Shown piece after piece: positions 17,472-30,599 of a stretch of DNA of 64,000 nucleotides. Position 1 is the first letter of the stretch; every line of letters starts with the position of its first letter. A program made the translations under genes and the position numbers. Under the pieces are notes generated by a model that did no database searches, was not told the origin of the DNA, and saw only the letters and a list, made by a program, of their open reading frames with translations. The stretch is from Cucumis sativus (taxonomy: Eukaryota; Streptophyta; Magnoliopsida; Cucurbitales; Cucurbitaceae), in NCBI RefSeq assembly GCF_000004075.3, contig NC_026660.2, forward strand, positions 4,960,001 to 5,024,000. Direction: 5' to 3'.

Positions 17472-20400
17472 TCAGGTTTCGCATTGAAGAGCGGCCTTGA
17501 TCTTCTGGACGGTGCAAGAGATGAGATTGTTGACCGTTTCAACCGATTCTACGGTGAGCTTAGCCGTAGGGAGGCTATTCACGAGGATTTGAAATGCAAC
17601 TGTGAGGAGGGACCCGCCGCCTGCCGCTCTCTGACTCTGTGGGCCCTCCCCGCCACTTGGACTGCTCCCATTTGTCGCTGTCAGACCTCCTGTCACCGCC
17701 CCGTCTGGGACGATCGCAAACCCTGACGGCAGAAGCGCCACGTAAGCCGAATCCCCACCGTTCATCACGACGTGCATTGCCGGGATGTCCACCGGTGCGT
17801 AAACCACAAGCGACCCCGCCGCGTCTATGCACGTCTCTTGTAAAATCAACATACTGCTCTGGTTCGCATTCATAGCCTGTGTTACAGAAACAAATAACCC
17901 TCAACTTTGAATAATTTACAACCAAGGCCATCCTAAGTTTACAAGTCAAAACCAGATTGTGAAGAAAAGGTAACTTTTTAAGTTTTCCCTTTTCCCCTTC
18001 TCTCTTTTTTCTTTCCTTCTTTTTTTGCATAAAGAAGTTAAAAAGGTGGGGAATGGATCAGTAGGGAAAAAAAAAAAGAAAAAGAAAAGTGGGTCAGAAT
18101 TCAGAATAGAAGTTGACAAGTTTTTTGTTTTTGCCTTTTTGTTGACTTTTTTTTTCCATCAGAAGCTACAAAAGCAAACAAATGGGGCTCTGTTAATTTT
18201 GCCTGCCCCCCACTCTAAAAAAATGTCCTCATGGATACTTCCAATTCCCAAAGTCGACCCTCTGATCCCCACAAAAGATACATCTACAACTCAGGGGCAC
18301 ATGCGTTATGGAAAAAGGCATCGTTTGGAAATCCAAAATAATAAGAATTCAGGTAGAGAGAGAAACCATACAAAAAAAAGTCATTGAGAGAAATAATACG
18401 CTGTTTCTCCAAAAAAAAAAAATAATAAGAGAAGAGAGAAATAATACGCTGGCTCTTAATAGAGAGACGCAGTTGCCATGATCTTGGCCCTTGGCAATAT
18501 GGGCCATCTCCTGCATGGGGCCGCCGTTGGATAGGATGTCCCATTCACTCCTCAGCCGCTCGTCACGAAGGAAATCAAAGAGTCGTTGGGGCGATACCGG
18601 GAGCCAAACGGATGTAGCAGCGCTCAACACAATGCCTGGAGGCTCTCCAGGATCATCCACACTCTTCCGTGTCATGACACGGACATCCTCATCTACGCTC
18701 CCAGCATTCAGCTTGTTCCATTTGTGCACTGTGGATGCACACACACCGGCACAGAAGTTGGCTGTCATTCGTTGGGCTAGCTTCAGCATGCTCCTCCGCC
18801 CGCCTGCGGTTATGGCTGCACCGACAAAAATATCACTAATTTTTAAATTGAACTTGTAATAACCAATCGTCAAGAAATTTGGAAAAAATGTGAGACGATA
18901 AGATACCAGTGTGATCTCGGATTGGTACAGCAGATGACATGAGAATCGCAAGGCATTCACATTGCCGTTGAAGGGTGGTGACCCACCGTTGTGCTCCAAA
19001 GCCCATACCGGAGCTGAGTAGGGGACGATAGAGCTGGTGCACTTGGCTATCATCGTACTCTGCATGTTCCACCCACGTAACCTGCTCCCATCATCGTAAC
19101 ATCACAATAATTTACTATATATTCATTCTACTATATAAATTCCTTTTTTTCTACATCTAAAAACCTAATCATATAGAATAATCACAATGATATCTCCAGC
19201 CAAGTCAAAAGCATGATCCCAGCAGATTGACCAACTTTATTTCAAAAAGATTAAAAAAAGATCTTTCAAGTAAGAAGTCAGATGAATATTTGGAACAAAA
19301 CAAAGGAATCAAATTTAGAAAAACAGTGGAAGAATTGAATCAAGACATTAAAAAAGTGTGTAAAAAATGTTTTTTTCTACACAAAATATTAAAGGTATTT
19401 TATTTGGCTGTGTGGAAATCAGAAAGATGAGAAGAGAGAGGGACACACACATTGAGATTTGAAAATTTTTGTCTGTCCATAAGGCCAAAGCAAGAAAAAA
19501 CCAGGCAAAAAAAAAGTCATTAGAGTTTGACTAAATAGTCCTTGCTTGGATTAAAAAAGAAACACTGACACATGAGAAAGGCTGGAACCAGTTCAGACAC
19601 AGTTGCATTCATCTTAAAACCAAACACAGCACAATCGAAGTAGTAGCCTCCAAATTAGATTCGAATAGAAACATCAAAATCCCCTAGTTTTCATTTAACC
19701 AATGAGGCAAACTCCACTATTTGTATGGATAAATATACAATTAAATGTGCTCGAGGCACACAAATTTCAGTAGCAAAACAGAAACCTCGATTTCCAAACA
19801 TTATTTTAGTGTAAATTAAGCAACCCCAGATGTTGAAAATCCAAGTTCTAGATAGAGAGAAATTTTGTCAAAAAGGTTTGAAGCATCCCAATGACCTATT
19901 GTATTATTTTGGAAGGTTCAGATTCTAAAATATTGCGTTATTTTGTTTAAAATAATGCCCTACTGACAGATTAGTGATTATAGTGAATAATCACCAAACT
20001 TTTAAAGTCTGACTTGGGAATTGGAAAATCTGGAAATGGGCAACTGGAGAATGGGAATGGCTTTCAATTTTGATCCCTTCTTTTTCCCTCCTTTTCACTT
20101 GACTCTCTTGTTTTTTCACTTGAATGTTTTGTGTGAAAAATGGCATTCAATGGCCAAAGGTAAAAAAAATAAATGTAAGAGAGGACCAGAAACATGGATA
20201 TAACAGAAAATGGCTCTTGGATGGAACGTTTCATGGGAATAACATTAATTTTCAGGGAAAGACATTAAATGAGATTATTTTTCCAAATGTCTTGAAGAAA
20301 TTATGATGTGGGTTGTCTCATGTTCTTACCTTGGAATACCCGTTGGGCATGTCTTGAACAACACACCCAGAAGGAAGCCTTCTGCAGTTGCCGAATGATG

Positions 20401-22360
20401 AACCACCACCGGTTGGAGTCTCTCTCATGGCATCAACTGACACGTCGACGACTGCCCACACCCCTTCAGCATGCTGCTTGCAGAACCTCAGAAAATTGAC
20501 TTCCCGGACGGGCACCAACGGCGAGAGCACTTGAAGCTCTGCGTGCATCTGTGTTCAAATAAAACCAATCTTAGATCTCCATGAACAGTGAAGGTCTGCA
20601 ATTTCAGCAGTATCTTCTTACCAGTTGAAGTGCACCGTTCCTCGTTCCCCCCATGCCAGTGGAGATCACATCAGTTGTCGTGGTTCGAGCAATCATACAC
20701 GGAAACATCTCAGCCCATCGATTCTGCACACGTTTTGACAGAAATCAGGAACAAAAAGCAGTTGGAACTTAACATAATGAACGTTCAAGAGGGTTTTTTT
20801 TTTTTTTATATTGTTTACCGAGTCCATCAATGTTTCCACGAGAGCCAAGCTGTTGATGATCACCATGCCACTTTCTCTTGACGCCTCGGTGACAAAACCG
20901 TTTGGTTTCATGCCAATGCAAGGAGTAAATGTCCTCATGTACTCCTCCTGGTTCAGTATTTCTCTTCCACCTTCCAAACTCCCAATCCAAAGTGGCTCGT
21001 CAGTCTGCGCCATTTTGACCAATTCATCCATGGCAGCCAAAGCAAGCTCCAGTAGCATAGATCGCTCAACTGAACGATCAAGTCCCATCCCCGGTGTTGG
21101 CCTTGCAGGTGCCTGAACAACAGCAAGATTACCCGACAACCCACCTCCAAAATCAGGCCCGATGGGCATTGACGTCGCCATGGTCAAACTACCGAACCCA
21201 TTACTCCCAACTCCCAGTTCCAGACTTGAGCTCGGCAATGGAGGTGCAATAGAGTTAGCCAGCGATGAAATCGGCCTGCCAAGAAACTTCCCAGCCAGTG
21301 CGCAAACCCGGTCCAATTCATCTTTCAACCGAGCATTTTCAATCCTCAACTGCTGTTCTTCCAGCGAGATTTCGCCAATGATCGCCGGACCACCACAGTT
21401 TGAACAGATTGGATTCCTCATAGCATCTCGAATTGACATATTCTCAGCTCTAAGCTTATCATTCTCCTGTCTAAGCAAAGTATTCTCGTGGCGTTCCAAT
21501 TGGGTCTGGTCCAAGACATAAAAAACATACATCATCCATATTTATAGTCACAAAAATGAAGAACCAACCAAATTCGAAAAAGGAGAAGTTCATCTATTAC
21601 CTTCATCTGGGTCCTCCGATTTTGGAACCAAAATTTAACTTGCCTAGTTTCTAAACACAGCCTCCGACTCAACTCAAGCCGTTGCTTCTCATCAGGATGA
21701 GGGCACTCTTTAAAGACACTAACAAGACAAAAACACCCCCCAGAATATCAGGTTACGAAACGAATTGATGAGAAAGAACAAAAAGAAATTTTTTTAAAAA
21801 GATATCGTACGCTTCGAGCTCTTGGATTTGCTGAGGAGTGTGTCGGTGGTAACGCTTTTTCCTGGGAGGGTTGTCGGCGGCGTCCTGGTCATCACCGGAG
21901 CCGCCGTCCATGTTGTCACTCCCAGATCTACTCTCGTGTTCTTCCTCTCTGCCTCTCCTTCCAACATTATGCTCGAAACCCTCGGGCAGTCGGGCAGCTA
22001 AATCTCCTGGCCCGCCGTCCATGTTCGTCTGAGGATTTTCAAAGCCATTAGAAATTGCCACAACAACACACAAGAATAAACGAAATGAATAAGGAAGAAA
22101 AAAAAAAGAGGGGAAGAAATGAGTACAAGAGCGAGAGAGAGTCCGGGGGAGTTGAACATCGACTTAGTGAGGGATTGAGTGATGAGGCGCGGCGGAGCGA
22201 TTGCGCTGGAGGACATATTTCCTCCGCCGCCGATGCCGCCGGTGGGGTTATTGTTGGCGTTAGTGGTGGAGTTATTTGTGTAAGGTAAATCGGCTAAGAT
22301 TCGAGCACCACCACCGCCTCCTCCGCCACCGCCGCCGTCGAGGAAACCCCCAAAACTCAT
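17472..22360 (-). CDS. ANL2: HD-ZIP class IV homeodomain-START transcription factor, ANTHOCYANINLESS2 type
   Basis: This is a complete factor of 841 residues. Exons: 22127-22360, 21811-22028, 21601-21718, 20819-21505, 20622-20723, 20330-20548, 18907-19081, 18448-18815 and 17472-17876 (2526 bases including TGA). The N-terminus [12 protein letters not shown] has a long glycine run. The homeodomain is at about 134-190 ([18 protein letters not shown] ... [13 protein letters not shown]), followed by the class IV zipper-loop-zipper with the CSNCGG redox motif at about 224-229. The START lipid-binding domain covers about 335-570 ([20 protein letters not shown] onward) and the HD-SAD-like C-terminal region ends [10 protein letters not shown]. 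Class IV factors bind L1-box-type sites and act in epidermal cells; Arabidopsis ANL2 affects subepidermal anthocyanin and root patterning. Orthology to ANL2 rather than a close HDG paralogue is my judgement from overall similarity. At the exon 2/3 join, residue 152 reads Val where relatives usually have Leu or Met. Confidence 0.93.
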
Positions 22361-22813
22361 CAATCAAAACTTGCTTTCCTTCCCCCTTTCTTCAACTCAC
22401 TACCGTTTTGGAGGTTTATTTAAAATTATAGAAAGAAGTTAGGGGAGACGGTAGATGAATGCAATTTCAAATGAAATATTTGGTCAAAAACCCAGAAGAA
22501 AGAAAAAAAAGATGAAGAAAAAGAAAAGAAGAAGAAGAGGGAGGGAGAGAGAGTGAAATGGAAAAACCCTTGTGCTATTTCTTCCTTCCTCCCTCTCTCT
22601 TCAAAAAAAAAAAAAAGAAGAAGAAGAAGAAGAAGGAGAAGCTGAAGAACCCTAGTTAATTTAATGGGGGGGTATTTGAGTGTGTGTGCATGTTGAAAAA
22701 CCCATTTCTTCAAGGCAGCAGAAAACTTGGAGAATCCAAAAAATAAGAAGAAAGAAATGGAGGGATGGACTTTTTTTCTTTTTTTTAAGTTTTAATATAA
22801 TTTTGAAGATTTG

Positions 22814-22816
<3 letters not shown>

Positions 22817-22878
<62 letters not shown>
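22817..22878. repeat. (AG)31 microsatellite
   Basis: An uninterrupted AG dinucleotide run of 62 bases, followed by more GA-rich sequence to about 22940. It lies upstream of the ANL2-type gene. Confidence 0.97.
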
Positions 22879-22879
<1 letters not shown>

Positions 22880-23080
22880 AAATTAAAGAAAATGAGGGAA
22901 GAGAGAGTGAGAGAGAGTGAGGGAGAGAGAGAGGAGATAAAACGCAATATGTGGACTATTCGAAGCCTTACAAATAGAAAGATCCAAAAAGGAAAAGAGG
23001 GTGCGGTTGACTCTCAATCGCCTTTCCCCAAACTCTGTGAATGGCAGTGAAACTAAAGCCTTACAATACAATAGAGTGGT

Positions 23081-23129
23081 GAAGAAGAAGAAGAAGAAGA
23101 AGAAGAAGAAGAAGAAGAAGAAGAAGAAG
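23081..23129. repeat. (GAA)16 microsatellite
   Basis: An uninterrupted GAA trinucleotide run of 49 bases upstream of the ANL2-type gene. A short (TA)n tract follows at 23150-23165. Confidence 0.97.
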
Positions 23130-24261
23130 GCAAATTTCTTTCTTTTATTATATATATATATATAATCTAATTGATACATTTTACAAATCATATCTATCTA
23201 TTCCTTCCATGTCTCTCACCTTGGGAACTCCACATTTTTGTACCACTCTCTTCCCTAAAATTATGTTACTCTTTCACTACCTCTCTTTCTTTTTTAATTC
23301 TCTTCTTTTACTTTCTTTCCCTAAATTTCAATCCAATTTTATTTTTCTATTCATGTTGGTTAACACAGCAATTTTTATTTTTCACCAAAACATTTGATAT
23401 ACTTTCACTAACACATCCAACTCCATTCATATATTATACCATTTTTAACTTATCTACTCATTGTCAATACCTTGTGTTTTTAAATTTTACCTCCCTATTG
23501 TCCTATGAAAGTAATTAAATCACTTTTATAACAAAATTTCATTAATTCCACAACATATACATCAAACAAATCTGATAGCCGACCATCGCAACAAATTATA
23601 TGAACTAAATTCTATTATTTTATATATTACAATCATTCAAATTTTCTACCTTTGTTCTTGCGGTACTTTAGAAGTGTTATGCATTAATCGTTGGTATAAC
23701 AAGGTCAAAATGAATGAGTTTAAATTCATTATTTTATATAAAGTTAGGGTTTGTTTGATAACATTTACCTTCTTTGTTTTTAAAATCTATTAATTAATTT
23801 TTAGTTTTAAAAAACTTTATATATTTTGCAGTTGTTTTTAATCTCTTTTTTTTTTTGTAACGACGTAGGTAGCGTTGGGTCAACTATAATCATCCTCACA
23901 CACAACACCAAATGTCGACACTCGAAACTAGCCCATGCTCATCTTCATTGTTGTGAGTCCCTCATATGTGTTTGTGTATGTCTATTATATCATGGATATA
24001 TGGAGAATTTTGGAGAGATGGGAAGTGGGAAATATGATGAAAAGTTAGGGGTTGAAGAAATTGACAAAGTTTTAAAAGCTAAAGAAGTTATTAAGCCAAA
24101 TAATCTTGGGAGAACCCTAACCCCTATCTTAGACTTTGGACCACAAAAGAAAAGGTTAGCACAATTACCTTGAAGGGGAAGAGGGTGAGTTATGGTGGCT
24201 TTTTATGAGTCATACAAAATGTTATTTTCTTTGGGTTGCTTCTCAACTTTAGTCTATGCAT

Positions 24262-24287
24262 AGAGAGAGAGAGAGAGAGAGAGAGAG
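24262..24287. repeat. (AG)13 microsatellite
   Basis: Perfect AG dinucleotide run inside the 13 kb gap, followed by gggg. Confidence 0.95.
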
Positions 24288-27200
24288 GGGAGTTTTGCTA
24301 CCTTATGCATTCATTGATGCCTTTCCCCAATTGCTTATTCTCTCTCTCCTATTAAATTTGTGCACCCTTTCTTGATTTCCTTTTTCATCCCTTCTCAATT
24401 TTCATTTCTTTTTTCTTTTTCTTTTTTGCAATGCAAGCATACTTTATAAACTCTCACGGACTATTTTGGTCATTTCCTATATGGTTTGGCTCATCATGGG
24501 TTTATAATACTTAAGGCGTATTTGTATAATTTTGTGTTTGAATTTATAAAAATTAAAGGAATATTAATGATCAATAATAGTAGAAATTTTAGGATGTGTA
24601 ATTAGATTATTGGTTTGTAGGTGTTAGTATATAATAATGTAAAAGTTTAAGAGGGTAGTTTGAATATTAGCAAATTTTGATCCACAAACTCGATCCTATG
24701 CTAAATATGTTTTCTCCACTTTTTATGTTTAGGGCAAAATAAAAGTCTAACAAGTTTAAAGGCTTTTCACAGAATATCTAGATTCTCTATAATATTATAC
24801 ATTTATATTTATTCATCCATTCAAAATGAGCATTCACATCTCCTTGTATATTAAACACAACACAACTATTTAATGAAATAACTAATTATATATGTGCACT
24901 CAATCCCACTTATATAAGGTTATTGATTTGTTTGAGTTATTTTAAAAAGTTACTAAGGAAACTCTGGATATGTCAATAATTAGCTTTAGTAATCTAAAAC
25001 TTAACTAGTTAAATAGACTTTACTTAACTCAATCTCAATTATACATATCTTATATAATCTTATAATTAACTCATTCAATTTTATTCCTTTTATTGTCATA
25101 TCTTTCAGCCTATATAGTAATTATGAAGGATTTAATTTTTATCCCAACAATAACGAATTGTATGACAATTAAGTATCACAAAATTAAACCAACTTTACTA
25201 TGATTTTTATAGGCTATTTTATTCTAAAACAACCACTTATTGAAAATGAAGACTAAAGGGATAAATTAAGAAAACAATATAAAAAAGGTTAGAAAATTTC
25301 CACTGTGGGGGACTAATTTAATATAGTTAATAATATATATACCTTTTTAACTTTTGGTGTAGAGAATGTAAAAGATAATATTTAAATTTTATTTTCTTAA
25401 AAAAATATATGAACTTAAGAAGAAAAAAAAAAACATTAATTTTATCTTTACTATATTAAATAGACTTAAAGTGAAAAAAGAAAATTCACTTTTCACTTTG
25501 CTCCTCAATTTTTCATACATACCTCTAATGCCCTTCAACGACTTTCATAACATGACAACCATTCAATCCTAACCATATAGTCTCCTTAAATCCTACATAT
25601 ATCTCATACTTCATCAAATCCTAACTGTACAATGAGATCATTTACAAAATCTTAAGAAAATTGAAGATGAAAAAAGAAATCTATTAATAAACCTATGTTT
25701 TGTAAGGATAAATTGTATTATATGACAAAATAAAAACAGTTCATCTATATCGCTTATATGTATGTATTAATTAAACATAATTATTTTTTATTCTTAATGT
25801 TTATATAAAGTCCATCTTTTCATTTCAAATTCTCGAATCCTTCCGTCTGGTCATTCTCAAGGTTATGCAATACATAGATATATTCAAGTCCTCTTGTGAC
25901 TTAATGAAATTTTTTAAAATGTTTCGTAGGTATTTTTACTCTTCATAATTATAGATTAAGATTAAGGTATTCATCTCACGTATCCAAAAGTGAAGAGAAA
26001 AGACCACCATTGATTTGTGAGTGAGGAATAGACGATTATTGTTCTTGAGATTCAAACCACCATCATATGGTATTTTTTATAAATCAGTTTTCAATTTTGT
26101 AAAATGCTAAATAATAATATTTAATTTGAGGGCTTTTCATAGGGAACTTTTTTTCTTTTTGCAATAAATTTTGAAGTTAAGAAAAGTAAATAAAAACAAG
26201 ATTTAAAATCACCATAAAATTATACCAACTGAAATTAGAAAAAACTATATATATATATATATATATATAAACAATTAGAAAGATCCCGAACTTAATTTAA
26301 AGAAAAGTAAAAAATAAAAAAACAAATTGTTTTGAATTAAATATTCAAATTAAGAAAAAGTTGAAATCATGAAAATCAGAAGAAAATTTTCTACTCTATA
26401 ATTTACATTCAATTAAAACTTGAATATTTTACGTGCATGGCTCTTATTTGATTACGATGTGGTTTATGGGAACAAATATTTTCTTTTCGATTTGTTCGTT
26501 TTGCATGATAATTCAACTAAAATGTAATTCACTTCTAGTTTTATTTTTATTTATTGTTATTGTTGGTATTATTATTACTGTTATTAATAATAACGTTTGC
26601 ACTATATCACTTGAGTCACTCTCAAGTTAACATCTCCCATTATTATTTTAAGCTCATTCAACGTATCTAAAAGTATTATTTTTTAAAACAAGATCATAAG
26701 ATTGCCATAGATAGTGACCGATTGAAATGATTTAAAAAATATAACAAACAAACTAAGATTTGGTAGAATTTGCTATATTTTATTTATATACATATATATT
26801 GTTATATTTGAAAATAATTATATGCTCATACACATTGTTATTTTGAAAAATAAATTAATTCCATAATTTATTTTCAAACAAGTCTTCGATAATTAAACAT
26901 GCAAGTGAATTGTAGTTTTCTCTAAGAGCTATTTTTAAATATAGCAAAACAAATTAAGATAGACTATCACACGTGTCTATGCGTTATATATAGTATAACA
27001 TATTATTTTGCAAAATGTTGAAAATGGTGTTACTTTTCAAAGCTAAAAAAACTTGGAACAAATATTAAAAATTTAAAGAGAAGAAAGAGGTTGTAAATTG
27101 TATATTATTTCCTACATCATCCTAAAGATGCATCAACATTTAACTTGTAATGGTTATATATCCAGAAGTAGGAACCAAGCTACCCGAGTCAATCGACGGG

Positions 27201-27989
27201 AAGCCTCCACTGCTCCACACAATCTTCAACTCCAAATTATTCCTTGACGTGCAAATAGATTTTGTCAAGAAGAGCACCACCATCGAAAAAGAGTCTCACA
27301 ATTTGATGATATTTTGTGCGATAATACACCATGCACACATATCACACAATAATATAGCAAAGTCCAGATTAACTACAAGCTAGCCTGCAGGGACACTCTT
27401 AACTTAGAAACTCTCTTTTGAATTCATACCCCAAATAATCAGACTCTTTTGTACATTTTTAAAAGGACAACCTAAATATTTTTTGGAAAAGGTATTTAGA
27501 AAGGAAGCAATCTATGAAGAACCTTCCAATCCTCAAGTCATTTATAAATCGATGAGACCTCGAACTCTCTTCGATTTCAAATGAATGCTAACACGCTAGA
27601 GTTTGCCATAAACTTGTTTCTATTTTCTGAAGTTGACTATTTCAAAAATCCTAATTTTATGTTTGTGAAATAAATAATAATAGAAAAAAAAATGATTTGA
27701 TTTCATCAAAATAACTGCATATATATATGGGGAAGTCAAAGAATAATAATAAATGATTCATAATAATGGCGACACATCCTATTAAATCAGCCATTCGTTT
27801 GGGTTTGGGATTAGCTAGATCGTCATTTGAGCTATTTTTGCTTAAGCTACTTAGATCAATAAATTATAGTTTTATTACCTAATGGATATAAGTAGGGTTT
27901 AGTATTGAACTTATTGCATCTGGGTTTGAGATTTTGAATATTTTTAAAAGATGGTTTGGATTGAGAAAATTATAATGAAAATAAAATTT

Positions 27990-28130
27990 CTAAAAATAAT
28001 AAGTTTAATAATCAACTATATGTTTGGATGTTGTGCATGAAAATATTATTAAAAATAAAATTTAATAATTAAAATAATTAATTATATGTTTAGTTGTGGA
28101 TTAAAATATTTAATAATAAAATAATAATAG
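27990..28130. repeat. Degenerate tandem duplication, period about 66 bp
   Basis: The block ataatcaactatatgtttgg at 28008 is echoed at 28074 as ataattaattatatgtttag. Both are followed by gatgttgtg or ttgtgg and by matching AT-rich tails (ttattaaaaataaaa and tttaataataaaa). The copies are strongly diverged. Confidence 0.5.
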
Positions 28131-30554
28131 TAATTGCAAATGTTTGAAAAATTAGTAATTTGATTGGATAAATATATATAATTGTATTAATCAATAAAAT
28201 TATTAATTAAGTATATATATATATAATTAATTAACCAGTGTTGATACTTTTATTGTATAATTTTCAATGGTTTGTTTAAAAATAAGTATGAATACACACA
28301 TACATACACACACATATGTATATAATTGTGTTTTTGGTACTGAATCTGAAGGCAAATAATGCAGTGCAGTTCTTCTCCCTCGTTTAAAAATTAAAAAGTG
28401 ATGCAATGCAATATGAAATTAGAAAAAGTTTGAGTCGGTGTGACGGTAGTGTCAAAGTTGGAGCTTCATCACAAACTCAATAATAGAGATATTCATCAAA
28501 GTATATAGATATACATAATTATTGTTAACAAATTACATATATATATATATATATATATATAGTATAGGTGAGTTTTATAGATTTCAATTATTGTTTATTA
28601 TTAACTCGATTTTGTTTCATTTGTTACAACTACAGACATGATAGTCCAACGTACGTGCACCTCCATGCCTATGTTTTTTTTCTTTTTCTTTTTCTTTTCC
28701 CTTTTAAATATATAAATAATTTGTTTGTTTTTTCTGTGTAGAAAATAGAAAATAAAAATAATAGGTAAATGGAAATGTGAAACAAAGGCACATGGGCTAT
28801 GAGGCCATGCACTTTTATTCAAATGTTTCCAAATATTCACACCTATAACTTTACTTCCAATTATTATTTTATATTCCATTAGTAAGATTTTCTTTTTTAT
28901 TTCACCAAATTAATCTTATCATTCTTTTTTTTAAAAAAAAAAATTTTATTTTTAATTTCATTGTATTTAATTATCATTGCATTTATTACTTTTCTAAAAG
29001 AAAAAATCTGTCATTTTTAAGGTGATAATTTAATTAGTATTAGTATTTTATATTTTACTTGCTTGATTTAATTTATTCATGTTTATACTAACTAAATATG
29101 GAACACATCTCATCAAAATTAAATTCCTCTTTATTCTTTGTTAACCATATCTTTATCATATATATGTATATATTTTGTTTCGTTGCCTTTCCACTTCCTT
29201 TCATTTTCGATTTAATGTGATACGAGATCATCCACCATTTTATTTTTTCTTGGTTTCGTCAGTCTCTTTCCACTACACATACATGTAGTGTTAAACCTAA
29301 CATTTTGGCAAGTTGACGTGGAAAACTATATTAATTACAATGTTTTATATAATATAAGATATATGCAAAATAATTAAATATTCATGTATATATTAGAGGA
29401 AGTACGCAAAATATATATTTTAACATGGGTATATATATATAAGGTAACTTATCAAAAAAATCAATAATTGTTGTAATTATATTTAAAATGACTAAACCAA
29501 ATAAGTGTAGGGAGATAACAATGTTATGGTATATCAATTTTATATATTGAATAATACATAAAAAGACATATATTTTTATTTTTTAATATGTTTACTAACA
29601 CATAATCCATGACATATTTTCAAAGGGTGTAAAATTTGTTTACAAAGGTGGAGCAACATAAAGTAAATCAAATAAAAAATATGGGTAATTAAAATTGAAA
29701 TGAAGCAGAGGAGGAAACTACATTTTCATATTTGATTTAATATGGTTAGTGAGATAGAAAGGCGTATAGTTTAAATAGTAAATTTAAGAGGTTAGTGTAA
29801 TTTGGTATATTTAAATAGGTTAATAAGTGTTGAAAAGAAAAGTTATGAGTGGTAGGGGTAGGGGTAGGGGTGTCATTTCATAAATTCTAGGGAAGGGGGC
29901 TCCACTTCCTTATTTAATTAATCGTCTCTCTTTTTTTCTTCCATTATATTTTAGAAACACAAATTAATTAGGACCCACCAAAGAGAGAGTTAGATTTAAG
30001 TTTTTTTTTTCTTTTTTCTTTTTTCTTTTGGCTGTAGCATTTATTGCCATTTGACACTATTGTTTTTCCCAAAAGAAAAATAGAAACCCTTTCTTACTCA
30101 ACACAAATCTAAACTCTCAGCATCTCTCATTGCTATTATAAACACCAAAACAATCTCTTCCAATTTTCTTTCTTTCTTTTCTAAATTATTATTATTATTA
30201 TTTTTGGTCTCCACAGTTTTTGTTTTTGGATTATTTCTTCTACTTTGACTTTGTTAATAATAATGAAAAAGAAAAAAGAAAAGGTCTTGTAGTGTTGTAT
30301 CCTATCCTATATCCGGCGGTCCAAAATGGGTTTTAAAGTTTGAAATTTTGGGACACGAATGTAAGAAAAAGTTGGGTGCTTTAATTTTCATTAAAAAAAA
30401 AAAAAATAGTTTTTATGACTTTTAAACACCAAAAGCCTTTTTCATAGTTGTTAGTAGTAAGGTACAAAGTACTTGTGTACAGACACACACTATATTCTTC
30501 TTCCTCTTCACAACTTTTCTCAATCACGTCTCTCTAACTTTTCCATTTTAATTA

Positions 30555-30555
30555 T

Positions 30556-30599
<44 letters not shown>
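30555..30599. repeat. Compound (TC)n-(AT)n microsatellite
   Basis: About 26 bases of TC repeat run directly into about 19 bases of AT repeat. The preceding 100 bases are pyrimidine-rich in the manner of a plant 5' leader, but no coding exon follows on the plus strand. Confidence 0.95.

Larger units (their letters stand above)
22361..23135 (-). promoter_or_regulatory. CT- and TTC-rich upstream region of the ANL2-type gene
   Basis: On the coding (minus) strand this region carries a (CT)31 tract (22817-22878) and a TTC tract (23081-23129), plus smaller CTT runs at about 22500-22640. The tracts lie 450-520 and about 720-770 bases before the start codon. GAGA/CT repeats are known binding sites for plant BBR/BPC proteins, so they may be promoter or 5' leader elements. 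Where transcription starts is not visible. Confidence 0.5.

Noticed and set aside
17575..18030. 151-codon minus frame and overlapping plus frames near 17450-17875
   Set aside because: These are other-frame shadows of the last exon of the ANL2-type gene, which is GC-rich and so has few chance stops.
23826..24173. 115-codon plus frame in the 13 kb gap
   Set aside because: It starts in AT-rich DNA, has no recognisable domain, and no upstream leader or splice context supports it. Conservation would be needed to revive it.
27150..27383. 77-codon plus frame beginning MVIYPEVGTKLPESIDGKPP
   Set aside because: The first half looks less AT-biased than its surroundings and might be a gene fragment, but I recognise no family and found no neighbouring exons.
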